A program made the translations under genes and the position numbers. A stretch of DNA of 64,000 bases, taken from the NCBI RefSeq assembly GCF_900110835.1, contig NZ_FOJG01000002.1:3178698-3242697 (forward strand), read 5' to 3'. Numbering within the stretch: the stretch's first letter is position 1; every line of letters begins with the position of its first letter. Shown piece after piece: positions 15,748 through 25,386 of the stretch. Source of the DNA: Chitinophaga arvensicola. Lineage in GTDB: Bacteria > Bacteroidota > Bacteroidia > Chitinophagales > Chitinophagaceae. The notes beneath the pieces were generated by a model, which saw only the letters and a program-made list of their open reading frames with translations, ran no database searches and had not been told where the DNA came from.

Positions 15748-18138
15748 TTATTCTGCACGTAAACTCTTTACGGGATTAGCGGTGGCCGCTACAATGGCCT
15801 GATAGCTGACGGTCAGAAAGGTCACCAGCAAAGCTCCTGCTCCTGCCACTACAAAAGTAACCGCTGTTACCTCCACATGATAGGCATATTGCTGTAACCA
15901 TTGATCCAGGAAATGCCATGATACCGGCACGGCCAGTACGCCCGCAATACTTACCAGCGCCAGGAACTCTCCGGATAACATCTTCCATAACATAAACACT
16001 GAAGCTCCCATCACTTTACGGATACCTATTTCTTTGGTACGCTGCTGTGCAATAAAAGAAGACAAACCAAACAAACCGATACAGCTTATAAAAATGGTTA
16101 ACACCGCAAAGCAGCCGGCCAGCTTACCAATCCGTTCTTCCCCATCAAACTTGCGCGCGTACTCCTGATCTACAAACTGATAATCGAAAGGTGCATCGGG
16201 ATTATACTTTGCAAACACCGGGGCTATCTTTGCTAAAGCAGCAGTCATACTCACACCGGGGTTTATCCGTAAAATAGCAAAGTTCAAACGTTCCGCATCC
16301 GGATAATAGATCGCAGGCTTTACCGCCTCATAAGGCGAAGTCATGATCATGTCTTTCACCACGCCTATTATCATCATCCTGGCACTTCCCCAGGTAACCA
16401 ATTGTCCCACGGCATTGGTCATGCCCATAAATTTTGCGGCCGATTCATTCACCACAATACCGGTCAGTGAATCTGCTGCATAATCTGCTGAAAAATCACG
16501 GCCATCAGTAAACGTCAGTCCCACCGTTGCGCCATAATCCGGCGTCACCGCAATAGTCGCAAAATCGGCCTGTATGCCGGGATCTTTACCGGTCCAGCTA
16601 AAACCACTGCGGTTATCCCACACATCGGTAGTAGGCCCCTCAGAAGCCGCAGCATTCACCACCACGCCTGTCTGTTGCAATGATTCCCTTAATGCGTTGA
16701 AATGCTGACGTACTTCCGGTGTGGCTAACTTCACCGTCAATAATTCATCACGGGAATATCCTACCGGTCTGTCTTTCGCATATTGTACCTGCTGGTAAAC
16801 CATCAGGGTGCCTACCATCAATATCACCGACACGGTGAACTGTAACACCACCAATACTTTACGCGGAACGGCTGCATAACGCCCTGCACGGAAAGTACCC
16901 TTCAGCACCTTTACCGGCCGGAAAGATGACAGGTATAATGCAGGATAACTACCTGCCAGCAAACCCGTAATTATACAACCTGCCAATCCACACAACCAGA
17001 ATAACGCATTATTCCAGGGCATGATGATTTTCTTATCTGCCAGTTCATTAAACAACGGTAATAATAGCCAGGTGAGTAACAACGCGGTAGTAAAGGCTAT
17101 AAAAGTGAGCAACAATGACTCTGTAAAAAATTGCCGGATCAATTGTCCCTGCCGGGAACCCACCGCCTTACGGATACCCACTTCCTTTGCGCGCTTCTCT
17201 GCACGCGCTGTAGTAAGATTCATAAAGTTGATACACGCCAATAACAATCCTAACACCCCGATGATGCCAAAGAGCCACACAAAATGAATACGGCCACCGG
17301 TATTCACGCCATCTTTCCATTCTGAAAAGAGATGCCAGCGGTCCATGGGAAAAAGAAATATGCCTACGGAGCGCTTTGCTGCCACTGCTTTATCATAATG
17401 GTTAAATTCTAAATTGCGGATACTGGCAGATAGCTTATTGATATCCACCCCGGGAGCGAGTGCTGCAAAAATTTCATAGGAGTGTATACTCCAGCTGTTC
17501 TTTGCTTTCTTCGCCCACTCATCGGAGGTTTGCAGCAAATTCCAGGAGGCCACAAACATCAGCTGCCGGAAGTCAGACGCATAAGACACATCTGCATATA
17601 CGCCCACCACATGCGCCAGCATACTGTTGTCTATTTTTACCGTTTTCCCCATAGGGTCAGCGTTGCCAAACAATGCGGTGGCAGCCGACCGGGAGAGGAA
17701 GATAGCGCCCGGATCTTTCAGGCTTTCGCTGTTACCATACGCCAGCTTCAATGATAGCAGGTCTATCGCCCCGGGCTCCATGAAGCGGCCCTGCTGCACT
17801 ATTTTGGTATTGCCCGACAACAACACATGTTCCGTACCCGGAGACGCCAATACCAGGTGCTGGAAGTTTGCACCATATCCTGCAGCCATTTCATCTTTCA
17901 GCGGTATCGCCATGGAATTGCGGGTAGCAGTTTTACCATTCATACTGGTATGCCGCATCACCTGCACAATACGATCGTGCTGCAGATGCGTCTTGTTATA
18001 ATTCAGTTCATCTGCGATCCACATGCCAATCATCAACACTACCGCCATACCGGTAGCCAGTCCAATGATATTTATAAAAGAACTTATCTTGCTTTTGAAA
18101 ATATTTCGCCACGCGATTTTAAGATACATGTACAGCAT
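15748..18138 (-). CDS. MacB/FtsX-type ABC transporter permease
   Basis: 796 residues with the duplicated layout typical of Bacteroidota: TM helix (about 17-41), periplasmic MacB-type domain, an FtsX helix bundle (about 285-400), another TM helix near 430, a second periplasmic domain, and a C-terminal FtsX bundle (about 670-790). The paired signatures KEVGIRKAVGS and KEIGIRKVMGAS mark the two halves. Such proteins work with a LolD/MacB-like ATPase in lipoprotein or peptide handling or antimicrobial resistance (mechanotransmission). No ATPase gene is adjacent, so the partner is encoded elsewhere. It is transcribed alone. Confidence 0.93.
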   Translation of the reverse strand: MLYMYLKIAWRNIFKSKISSFINIIGLATGMAVVLMIGMWIADELNYNKTHLQHDRIVQVMRHTSMNGKTATRNSMAIPLKDEMAAGYGANFQHLVLASPGTEHVLLSGNTKIVQQGRFMEPGAIDLLSLKLAYGNSESLKDPGAIFLSRSAATALFGNADPMGKTVKIDNSMLAHVVGVYADVSYASDFRQLMFVASWNLLQTSDEWAKKAKNSWSIHSYEIFAALAPGVDINKLSASIRNLEFNHYDKAVAAKRSVGIFLFPMDRWHLFSEWKDGVNTGGRIHFVWLFGIIGVLGLLLACINFMNLTTARAEKRAKEVGIRKAVGSRQGQLIRQFFTESLLLTFIAFTTALLLTWLLLPLFNELADKKIIMPWNNALFWLCGLAGCIITGLLAGSYPALYLSSFRPVKVLKGTFRAGRYAAVPRKVLVVLQFTVSVILMVGTLMVYQQVQYAKDRPVGYSRDELLTVKLATPEVRQHFNALRESLQQTGVVVNAAASEGPTTDVWDNRSGFSWTGKDPGIQADFATIAVTPDYGATVGLTFTDGRDFSADYAADSLTGIVVNESAAKFMGMTNAVGQLVTWGSARMMIIGVVKDMIMTSPYEAVKPAIYYPDAERLNFAILRINPGVSMTAALAKIAPVFAKYNPDAPFDYQFVDQEYARKFDGEERIGKLAGCFAVLTIFISCIGLFGLSSFIAQQRTKEIGIRKVMGASVFMLWKMLSGEFLALVSIAGVLAVPVSWHFLDQWLQQYAYHVEVTAVTFVVAGAGALLVTFLTVSYQAIVAATANPVKSLRAE

Positions 18139-18252
18139 AACTGGAGATATTAAATGCTTGAAGGCCTTATCGCACTAAGATAATGCCCATTTGTATCCTT
18201 ATTGGAAATAAATCAGTTAGAGAAAAGTATAATGGAAAATGTGTACGCTTTT

Positions 18253-18297
18253 AACCGGCTACTGTCCGGTTTTGTACAGTTCTTTTTTAAAGAACTG
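18253..18297. other. two hairpins downstream of the Rhs cassette
   Basis: AACCGG/CCGGTT (18253-18271) and CAGTTCTTT/AAAGAACTG (18277-18297, overlapping the stop of the last cassette gene). Neither has a T-run for the reverse strand, so termination here would be weak. The rest of 18139-18286 shows nothing else. Confidence 0.4.
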
Positions 18298-18967
18298 ATA
18301 CATTTTTGATTTCGATACCTGCCAACGCTGTTACAGTATTCACTTTTTTACAACCTTCCAGGTTAAGCTGCGTTAAATGGGGTAACTCTTTTAATGTATC
18401 GTGCATATCTACAAGAGAAGTACATTTCTGCAAAAACAGCGTTTTTAGTTTACTACATTTTTCAATACCCGCAATGGAAGTAATAGATGCACCAATAATA
18501 CGCAGGTATTCCAGTTGAATAATCTCCTTTAAAAAAGACAGATCAGTTGTTTTAATGCCTCCTATCTGCAACCACTCCAATGTCTTTACCTTCTCCCAAC
18601 CTTTAATCTTTTCACCATAGCCAATATTGAGTCTTTTTAAAGACGGGAACTTTGAGAGATCAAGATCAAAATCACTGGCGCCGCCCCAACGTAAATCTGT
18701 CACCCCGGATAAGTGATATATTCCGTTAATGACAGATTTCTTTTTAAGTGGTACCAACCAGTGAAATGTAGTAATAAAATCCCGCCCTTTCAAAAATTCA
18801 AAATCCACCAGTTGCTTATCCCAATCTCCATCCGTCCATACGCACACGTCGCGAATATTATTTTCCTGCGCATAGTCAAGTCCTTCCTGCAGATAGGCAA
18901 ATAAGATCCTGATCCCTTTGAAATATGAAAACTGGCTATAATCTACCTGATATTTTTCCATGGCCAT
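18287..18967 (-). CDS. leucine-rich-repeat-like protein, possible immunity gene
   Basis: 226 residues, family not recognised. No signal or membrane segment, so cytoplasmic. The first 75 residues contain CVWTDGDWDKQLVDFEFL. From about residue 80, irregular repeats of 22-24 residues with the Leu pattern of LRRs appear: FPSLKRLNIGYG, VKTLEWLQIGG, IIQLEYLRIIGA, CSKLKTLFLQKC, LPHLTQLNLEGC. LRR-like solenoids are one recurrent form of polymorphic-toxin immunity proteins. It begins 37 bases after the previous gene in the VgrG-Rhs cassette and looks more AT-rich than the core genes, consistent with acquired DNA. ATG at 18961 is an alternative start. Confidence 0.75.
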   Translation of the reverse strand: MAMEKYQVDYSQFSYFKGIRILFAYLQEGLDYAQENNIRDVCVWTDGDWDKQLVDFEFLKGRDFITTFHWLVPLKKKSVINGIYHLSGVTDLRWGGASDFDLDLSKFPSLKRLNIGYGEKIKGWEKVKTLEWLQIGGIKTTDLSFLKEIIQLEYLRIIGASITSIAGIEKCSKLKTLFLQKCTSLVDMHDTLKELPHLTQLNLEGCKKVNTVTALAGIEIKNVSVL

Positions 18968-19004
18968 TAAAAAAAAAGCAGCTGATTGTTTTGTCGGCTA
19001 GCGG

Positions 19005-19616
19005 TTACAGAGAATAGATATAGCACAATTCCCAGATCATTTCTTTGGTACTCTTTATGCCCAGTTTCTCAAAGAATGCTTTCTGCTCTCCCTTCAGCTT
19101 TGAAAATTCCTTTTCAATTACTTCTTCACATTTCTTTTTACTTCCCAGTACTTTTTTATCATTCCCGGTTGCTTCCACAATCTGCTTAAAAAAGGGCAAC
19201 AGATCATGGGTATATACCTCATATCTTTTATTCTTAACAGAAGGTGATGCCAGCTCTTTGCGGGAAGAAGCCAGTAAAGAAGTCAATGCCCCTTCTTCAA
19301 TCAGGTTGATAATTTTCTTCTGGCAGTTCAGAAAAAAATTTTCATCCAGTAGTTGTGTATATCCGATGTCTACTTTGATATGTGCCGACAGGCTATCAAG
19401 ACCATCATCCGGTCTGTCTACAGGTCCTACCCACATGGTAGTACGTAATGAACCATCATGCTTATATACTCTCGCAATCACATAACAATAGAAGACATCC
19501 TCGATATGCTTGCTCAGTGCCACCAGGTGAGGATACCACAACTTCTTTGGCTGTTTAAAATCGAAACGCTCAATCAGTTCTTCAAATTCATTGACTACAC
19601 TAAAAAACTCGGACAT
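19005..19616 (-). CDS. unknown protein directly after the Rhs toxin, probable immunity
   Basis: 203 residues, not recognised. No signal peptide or membrane helix. It is mixed alpha/beta at the N-terminus (VFYCYVIARVYKHDGS, then MWVGPVDRPDD) and strongly helical and Lys/Glu-rich toward the C-terminus. It starts 18 bases after the Rhs stop, the usual place of the cognate immunity gene in Rhs and other polymorphic toxin loci. By position it is the best immunity candidate. Nothing in its own sequence proves it. The coding sequence looks AT-richer than flanking core genes. Confidence 0.75.
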   Translation of the reverse strand: MSEFFSVVNEFEELIERFDFKQPKKLWYPHLVALSKHIEDVFYCYVIARVYKHDGSLRTTMWVGPVDRPDDGLDSLSAHIKVDIGYTQLLDENFFLNCQKKIINLIEEGALTSLLASSRKELASPSVKNKRYEVYTHDLLPFFKQIVEATGNDKKVLGSKKKCEEVIEKEFSKLKGEQKAFFEKLGIKSTKEMIWELCYIYSL

Positions 19617-19634
19617 ACTTTCTTTATATTTTAT

Positions 19635-22600
19635 TTAGTGATGACCAGGATATGTTTTACCATGTGTATGGGTAATGCCGTTTTCGTCCATTTTCTTCAG
19701 TAAGTCCTGCATATCTGCCGCCTTACTTGGATCATGATCAAAATGCCAGTGTGGCTCTGCTCTTCCTGCTACTTTATTGGCAATATCTTTATCTACCTGT
19801 TTATCCATACGGGCTAATGATTCTTTTGACCTTGGTCCTTTGGAAAAATTATCCGACTTGAACTCAATATCCTTGCCATCGTAATATTTATCATAATTAC
19901 GCCCGCCGATAGATCGTCCCTGGTTACCGGTTCCGAATATTTCATCGGCTCTTTTATCGTGCCATTGTTTGGCCCAGTTCAACCAGCCACGACCAGATCC
20001 GGCTGCGCCGCCTGCAAGTCCGAATACATCCACCCAGCTGTTCGGATCATGTACATATCCATACAACCGGGTACCTCCCAACAATCCGATCGGATCCTGC
20101 GAGATATACATACCACTGCCCGGATCATAATACCGGAAACGGTTGTAGCACAATCCCGTCTCCACATCCTCATACTGCCCCTGATAAAGATAATTACAAA
20201 AAGTTTTATCACCATGCAGGTGTCTTACTTTTCCATAGCAGTCCAGATCCCTGCCCCAGACTTTATTTCCGTCGGTATCAAATGCATGTGCAGGCGTACC
20301 CAGGTAATCGGGAATAATACTATAAGCACTGTCTGCTGTAAGCTTAGCACAAGGCACCAGCGAATCTTCTTCAAAGATCCAGGTCACCAGGTTTTCCACA
20401 GGTTCCTGTTCTATCTGCAATTCTCCGTCTGCTTCCGCCGCCAGGTGCGGAGGGTAATCACCGTTATACTGCCATTCATGCAAGGTTACATTGCCATCCC
20501 AAACCCAGCGCGTTACCTGCTGATACCGTTTATTCACTTTTGCAATTCGCCGTCCCAGCGGATCATAGCTGAATACAATTTCTCCGCCGGAAGGTGTGAT
20601 TACTTTAGACAACCATCCGTTGGCTTTCCATTCATATATCCAGCCGGTATGACTTCCCTTCAGCGCTATTTTCTGCGACTTCGCCCAGGAAAGTTTATCT
20701 TCTGCTACCTGGTGGTTGTGTCTGAATTCCTTGCACACCAGGTTGCCTTCTCCATCGTAGTAGTAGAAATAATCCGGGCATTCCAGTAAACGACCACCTT
20801 TACCATATACACGGTCTTTACGCGCGGGTGTGTTGAACAGATGTCCCAGCTTATCGGGAATACGGTACACCGTTTCCGCTGCGGAAGGACCGGTATCGCC
20901 ATAGGTAGCGCTTACAAGGTTATCAAATTCATCGTAGGAAAACTGTGCCTGCGCGCCGCTCATTTCATTGACAATACGGCGCAACTTTGTATTCTTTCCC
21001 CATTCATAGCGGGTACGGCTTTGTTCGGCTTTGTGCACGCCAATGGATTGCCGCACTACTTTTCCTTGTTTATCCCGCTGCGTTTCCACCGTTACGCCGC
21101 CGGAAAGCATCCTTAATACTTCGCGGCCGCTTTCATTATGTTTCCACTGCGCCTGCCATGCTGCCGGCTGCCCATCAGCCGCCTGCATACTTTCCACATA
21201 CCCGGCCGCATGGTGTTCCAGCGTAATAGCTGCGCCTAAATTACTGGTGATCATCACAGCTTCTCCCCATTCATTATAGCTACGGTTCACCGTATAAGCG
21301 CCCTGCACTTCATTGACCACATGACCATATACATCACGTTGAAATGTTACAGCGCCATCTTCATTAAAGGCGCCAGTCAATAAGCCGTCTTTGTTATAGC
21401 CATATGCTGTTACGCTGCCATCACTATATTCTTCCCGTACCAGCGAACCTGCGCCATCATATTCACAGCTGGTCCACCGGTTATCCGGACGAAGTATTTT
21501 CTTTACTTTACCTGCGCCATCACGCTCATAATGATAATGCACGCCATCAAAACCCCATTCATCAATAATATGCCCGTTCGCATCCGGTTCCAGCCGGTAT
21601 AATTCACCACCTTCATTAGCAATGCTACGCAAGCGAAGTTCCTTGTCGTAGTTGAAACGCACATTCACACCATGCTGACTTCTACCCGTCAGCACACCCA
21701 GTGGCCCATAAGTAAAACTGACCTCCCGCGCACCATCCACTGCTTTCACCAGGTTGGCCGCAGCATCATAAGCGAAGTGATGAATACTGCCATCTGCCTC
21801 TTCCATTCGGATCATATTACCAGCGGCATCATAGTGATACTCATACCAATACCCGGTTTCGCTGATCTCCTTTATCAATTGGCCCAGTTCATCATACTTC
21901 CATTGCAGTTGTGCCTGTTCGGGAGAGGTGAACCGGCAGAGAAGATGTTGCTCATCATACGCCAGCTCAAACGTGCGGCCATGCTTATAGATCACCTGTG
22001 TCAAATGCGGACCGGTATACCGGTAACGGGTAACAATGCCTTCAATATTTTTCTTTTTTACCAGCAATCCCTGTTCATTGTATACCCATTGCATATGCCG
22101 GCCACCAGGCGTTTTAATACCTGTCAGCCGCTGTTCCTCATCATAATAGAACAGGGTAGATTCACCGTTGCCATTGGTTTCTTTTTCCTTATTCCCATAC
22201 GCATCATATCCAAACTTCATGGTATTACCCGCAGGATCTACTATTACTTCCAGTTCTTCATATACATTGTATTGCTGCAAAGTGACGCCGCCATTGCCAT
22301 CGATCCATTTATAGATCAGCTGGCGTTCGTCGTAATAATAAGTAGTGGTATGACCAAGACCATTCACAACGGAAGTCTTGCCCGGTTCATAGGTTGCCTT
22401 GTATTCCAATACACCACCATCTCCCCAGGTATGCACACAGCGTGCATCCTGTCCTTTCTTTTCATATTCCCAGTAGAAATTTAATCCGCTCTGATTGGTC
22501 AGTCGTACCAGTAAATGATCCTTATAAAAAAAGTACTTCGTAGCATTTAAAGCATCGGCGGTGCTGCGCAGATTACCTGCGTCATCATAGGTATAACGCA

Positions 22601-23963
22601 CCAGGTGAATCACTTCCGCACCTTTCCGCGTATGAATATCTTCCACACGGCCCTGTTCATCTGTCACTACGGTTAACAGGCGGTTGCTGCTGTCGATGAT
22701 CTGTTGCAGATAGCCGTTACCGTTATACCGGAACTGTATTCTGAACCCGGCCGGATTTCTTATTTCGGAGAGCATACAACTGCCATCGGGTGCGGGCTTT
22801 GCATGAAAGCGGTAGCTGAGCTGACGTCTGTCTGTCAGGTAATAACCACTGTTATCGCGTCTCCACCATAAACGTTCTATTCTGTTGAAATAGCTGCTGC
22901 CAACGGGAATAGCCGGCATCACCGTTTCGCGGCCATCGGCCAGGCGGATGCTGAAAAAACCATTATGCAGATCATACAGGCTCAGGTCATAGCTGTGATG
23001 CCAGTTATAGCCCAGCGGACCCGGTACTTCCGCATCACTGTAATACGTGCGTTCCCATACCAATGGTATAGGACCGGGAAGTTCAAAATCAATATTGGAG
23101 GAAAATACCCTGCCGGTCACTGCATCTACCGGTTCACCAAATCCTTTACACTTGATATGTTGTAGTATTTCCGCGAGTTTGGGAAAACGGCTTTTTATTT
23201 TTTCGACTACTTTCTGCAAGGCGGCACCTGCTGCTTTTGATAATCCCTTCAGCCCTAATTTAAACATCAGCTGAAAAAGATCGATAGTAGGCGGCCCACC
23301 CACCAGTACAGGTTTTCCGGCAGAGGTCATGATCAGTACTACGGAAGTGGGCGCCATGAGTGCCATGGCGGTGCTTTTTTTATTGAGTCGTGGCGGAGAT
23401 GGTAATCCCACCAGGTTGCAGGAAAGCGCTGGATGAAACTGTGTTGAAAAAGGGCCTCCGTCTGCCAGTACGGTAGAACTACCCATCCACATTTCGGAAG
23501 CAGCTTTGGGTTTCACAATGGGAAAGGGCAGATGTGCAATGATAGCGGGCAAATGCAGGATAGGTGTGCCGGCATTGGCGATCCACTGGTTATGTACTTT
23601 CACCGATGGACTCAGTGCATGTATCAGCATCTGCGCAGTAGCGATCAATGAAAATGGTTGTGAGGGCGGTTCCTTACCCTCTTCTGCCGGTGGGGGCGGT
23701 GGTGGAGGCGGCACTACGCTGGCAATAGCAGCGATGATAGCGCTCATAATATCGTAAATCATCCCGATATGCGGCACCGGTAGCAGCGGGGATGGAGGAA
23801 ACACCGTATCGTGAAAATCTATACCGATGCCAAGGTCGAAATACTTGGCAGCGGGCATACCCGGGAAAGCAGGTAATATACTGGCCATTCCTTTCTGAAT
23901 ATGGTCCAGTGAGTTTTTCTTTTCTGCAAATAATTCCCCGAAGCCTTTGTTTTCTACAGCCAT
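19635..23963 (-). CDS. Rhs/YD-repeat polymorphic toxin with PAAR-like N-terminus
   Basis: 1442 residues. Residues 1-230 include a hydrophobic stretch (66-84), a run of eight Pro (85-92) and a PAAR-like block (MGSSTVLADGG, CNLVGLPSPPR, KPVLVGGPPTID) that could cap a VgrG spike. DUF6531 starts near 277 (FGEPVDAVTGRVF). About 900 residues of YD repeats (YDAAGN, YDELGQL and similar) should form the Rhs cocoon. The Rhs core ends with RYYDPGSGMYISQDPIGLLGG and YGYVHDPNSWVDVFGLAGG. After it, about 123 residues (1320-1442) are the variable toxin tip. They carry Asp1362, Glu1367-x-Lys1369 and an HWHFDHD cluster near 1405-1411, suggesting a PD-(D/E)xK-type nuclease. It lies between an unknown protein and a likely immunity gene, downstream of vgrG. 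Confidence 0.93.
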   Translation of the reverse strand: MAVENKGFGELFAEKKNSLDHIQKGMASILPAFPGMPAAKYFDLGIGIDFHDTVFPPSPLLPVPHIGMIYDIMSAIIAAIASVVPPPPPPPPAEEGKEPPSQPFSLIATAQMLIHALSPSVKVHNQWIANAGTPILHLPAIIAHLPFPIVKPKAASEMWMGSSTVLADGGPFSTQFHPALSCNLVGLPSPPRLNKKSTAMALMAPTSVVLIMTSAGKPVLVGGPPTIDLFQLMFKLGLKGLSKAAGAALQKVVEKIKSRFPKLAEILQHIKCKGFGEPVDAVTGRVFSSNIDFELPGPIPLVWERTYYSDAEVPGPLGYNWHHSYDLSLYDLHNGFFSIRLADGRETVMPAIPVGSSYFNRIERLWWRRDNSGYYLTDRRQLSYRFHAKPAPDGSCMLSEIRNPAGFRIQFRYNGNGYLQQIIDSSNRLLTVVTDEQGRVEDIHTRKGAEVIHLVRYTYDDAGNLRSTADALNATKYFFYKDHLLVRLTNQSGLNFYWEYEKKGQDARCVHTWGDGGVLEYKATYEPGKTSVVNGLGHTTTYYYDERQLIYKWIDGNGGVTLQQYNVYEELEVIVDPAGNTMKFGYDAYGNKEKETNGNGESTLFYYDEEQRLTGIKTPGGRHMQWVYNEQGLLVKKKNIEGIVTRYRYTGPHLTQVIYKHGRTFELAYDEQHLLCRFTSPEQAQLQWKYDELGQLIKEISETGYWYEYHYDAAGNMIRMEEADGSIHHFAYDAAANLVKAVDGAREVSFTYGPLGVLTGRSQHGVNVRFNYDKELRLRSIANEGGELYRLEPDANGHIIDEWGFDGVHYHYERDGAGKVKKILRPDNRWTSCEYDGAGSLVREEYSDGSVTAYGYNKDGLLTGAFNEDGAVTFQRDVYGHVVNEVQGAYTVNRSYNEWGEAVMITSNLGAAITLEHHAAGYVESMQAADGQPAAWQAQWKHNESGREVLRMLSGGVTVETQRDKQGKVVRQSIGVHKAEQSRTRYEWGKNTKLRRIVNEMSGAQAQFSYDEFDNLVSATYGDTGPSAAETVYRIPDKLGHLFNTPARKDRVYGKGGRLLECPDYFYYYDGEGNLVCKEFRHNHQVAEDKLSWAKSQKIALKGSHTGWIYEWKANGWLSKVITPSGGEIVFSYDPLGRRIAKVNKRYQQVTRWVWDGNVTLHEWQYNGDYPPHLAAEADGELQIEQEPVENLVTWIFEEDSLVPCAKLTADSAYSIIPDYLGTPAHAFDTDGNKVWGRDLDCYGKVRHLHGDKTFCNYLYQGQYEDVETGLCYNRFRYYDPGSGMYISQDPIGLLGGTRLYGYVHDPNSWVDVFGLAGGAAGSGRGWLNWAKQWHDKRADEIFGTGNQGRSIGGRNYDKYYDGKDIEFKSDNFSKGPRSKESLARMDKQVDKDIANKVAGRAEPHWHFDHDPSKAADMQDLLKKMDENGITHTHGKTYPGHH

Positions 23964-23998
23964 GATATGATTACTTTACTCCCTGCCGGGATAAGGGT

Positions 23999-25369
23999 TT
24001 AGTTAAATTCAAACAAGGTCGATTTTCTTCTGGCGGTGGCATGTTCCATGCCTTCTGATTGCAGAAGTGTAGCCCAGTCGGCGCCAAGTAACTCCTGTAA
24101 ACTATCCTGCAACACGCGGAGATCTTCCGGTCCCCTTACTTTCTCACACAGATGCACCGCCATGGCGGCAGCATGCAGGAAAGTAGATTGCCTGCGTACT
24201 TCCAGCTCCAGGTAACTACCTCCGCTGATAGCGAGCAATTCATTTTCGAAAGCAATGTTCATTTGTCCGAGTTCGTAGTAGAGATGTCCGCTAAGCCGGT
24301 ATCCTTCCATGATCATAAAAGCGTCGCCTCTTTTCACAGCTTCGAGTGCCAGCGCTTCATACAAAGCAATGGCCTGTTTGCGCTTCTTTTTTCCGACCAG
24401 GATCGCTGCACGGATCATGATGCATGATTTCCAGGTGGGATAGCCTGCGGGATCCTGTTTGTCCATCAGCTCGCGCGATAAACGGATGGCTTTATCTGCG
24501 TAACCTGCGCTTTTATCCGATTCGCGGATCATAAAATACGCCTGCGCAGCAATCATCCAACCGGCTACCAGGTGCGGATCTCCGCCCATTTTTTTACTGA
24601 GTTGCAATAAAGTAGTTATTTCCGTATCCAATAGCGAGGTATCTGATTGCGTGGTGCAATCCATTACCTTACGGATCTGCTTACGGAAGCGGGCATCTAT
24701 GCTGATGGTGTCTGAATTACCGCCGCCTTTATCCATGTCGTTATTGATAGCGGCTACCATGTTCAGTGCCGGTTGCAGCAGTTTTACCTGCGGCACATAT
24801 ATTTTCGGGATGGTGATACGGGAATGGTTTGTAATATCAATCGTTACGAGGCGGATACCGGGCGGCATTCCTTTTTTGAGCATATCTGTATACCAGGGAC
24901 CTGCATCGGCCTGATCCGGTCTTAAAGGCGGGAAATAAATACAACAGCCGGTATCTTCGAGTCCATGAATATGACTCATCAACCGGCGCAATTCTTTCCA
25001 GATACTCTGTACCGTCGGTGGTAGTTGCCGGTCAGGTTCATAATCACTTTTCAGCAGACCGTCTTTTTTCAGTGCGCCGTACACATCATATTCAGCGCGC
25101 TTTATGGGTTCAAACCATGCCAGGTATTCCTGCCACAGGGCTTGCTCATACGCCGCATAATCTTCCTGGTAAGGGCTGTCGAAGCGGAAAAATATCTCCG
25201 GAAAAACGCCGATGGCAGTACGTTCTGTTTCCAGGAATTTATCTATGATTTCCACATCGGCATATTGCACCTGCCAGATGGCCAGCTTCCAGCTGTGATC
25301 AGCGTCGGCGGTGGCCCATGTATCCCTGATTTTATAAAATTCCTGCCCAATAGTTGGTGAGGTAGTCAT
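23999..25369 (-). CDS. unknown 456-residue protein between vgrG and rhs
   Basis: 456 residues, not recognised. The N-terminal half is rich in Trp, Tyr and acidic residues (VFPEIFFRFDSPYQEDY, ALWQEYLAWFEPIKRAEYD) with an alpha/beta character (GIRLVTIDITNHSRITIPKIYVP). From about residue 255 it is helical. Paired helices such as DPHLVAGWMIAAQAYFMIRE, RKQAIALYEALALEAVKRGD and MEGYRLSGHLYYELGQ look like tetratricopeptide repeats. No signal or TM segment. It lies 17 bases after the vgrG stop and 35 before rhs. By position it may be an effector-loading adaptor or chaperone like the DUF4123 and Eag proteins of proteobacterial T6SS, but no sequence kinship is visible. Confidence 0.8.
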   Translation of the reverse strand: MTTSPTIGQEFYKIRDTWATADADHSWKLAIWQVQYADVEIIDKFLETERTAIGVFPEIFFRFDSPYQEDYAAYEQALWQEYLAWFEPIKRAEYDVYGALKKDGLLKSDYEPDRQLPPTVQSIWKELRRLMSHIHGLEDTGCCIYFPPLRPDQADAGPWYTDMLKKGMPPGIRLVTIDITNHSRITIPKIYVPQVKLLQPALNMVAAINNDMDKGGGNSDTISIDARFRKQIRKVMDCTTQSDTSLLDTEITTLLQLSKKMGGDPHLVAGWMIAAQAYFMIRESDKSAGYADKAIRLSRELMDKQDPAGYPTWKSCIMIRAAILVGKKKRKQAIALYEALALEAVKRGDAFMIMEGYRLSGHLYYELGQMNIAFENELLAISGGSYLELEVRRQSTFLHAAAMAVHLCEKVRGPEDLRVLQDSLQELLGADWATLLQSEGMEHATARRKSTLFEFN

Positions 25370-25386
25370 AAGTCAGCTTTAAGAAA

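Noticed and set aside
18139..18286. intrinsic terminator for the Rhs cassette
   Set aside because: Hairpins are present but none has a T-run on the reverse strand. They are listed only as hairpins.
19959..22484. forward frames within the Rhs gene (up to 276 codons)
   Set aside because: They oppose the continuous Rhs/YD-repeat frame and show no family pattern.
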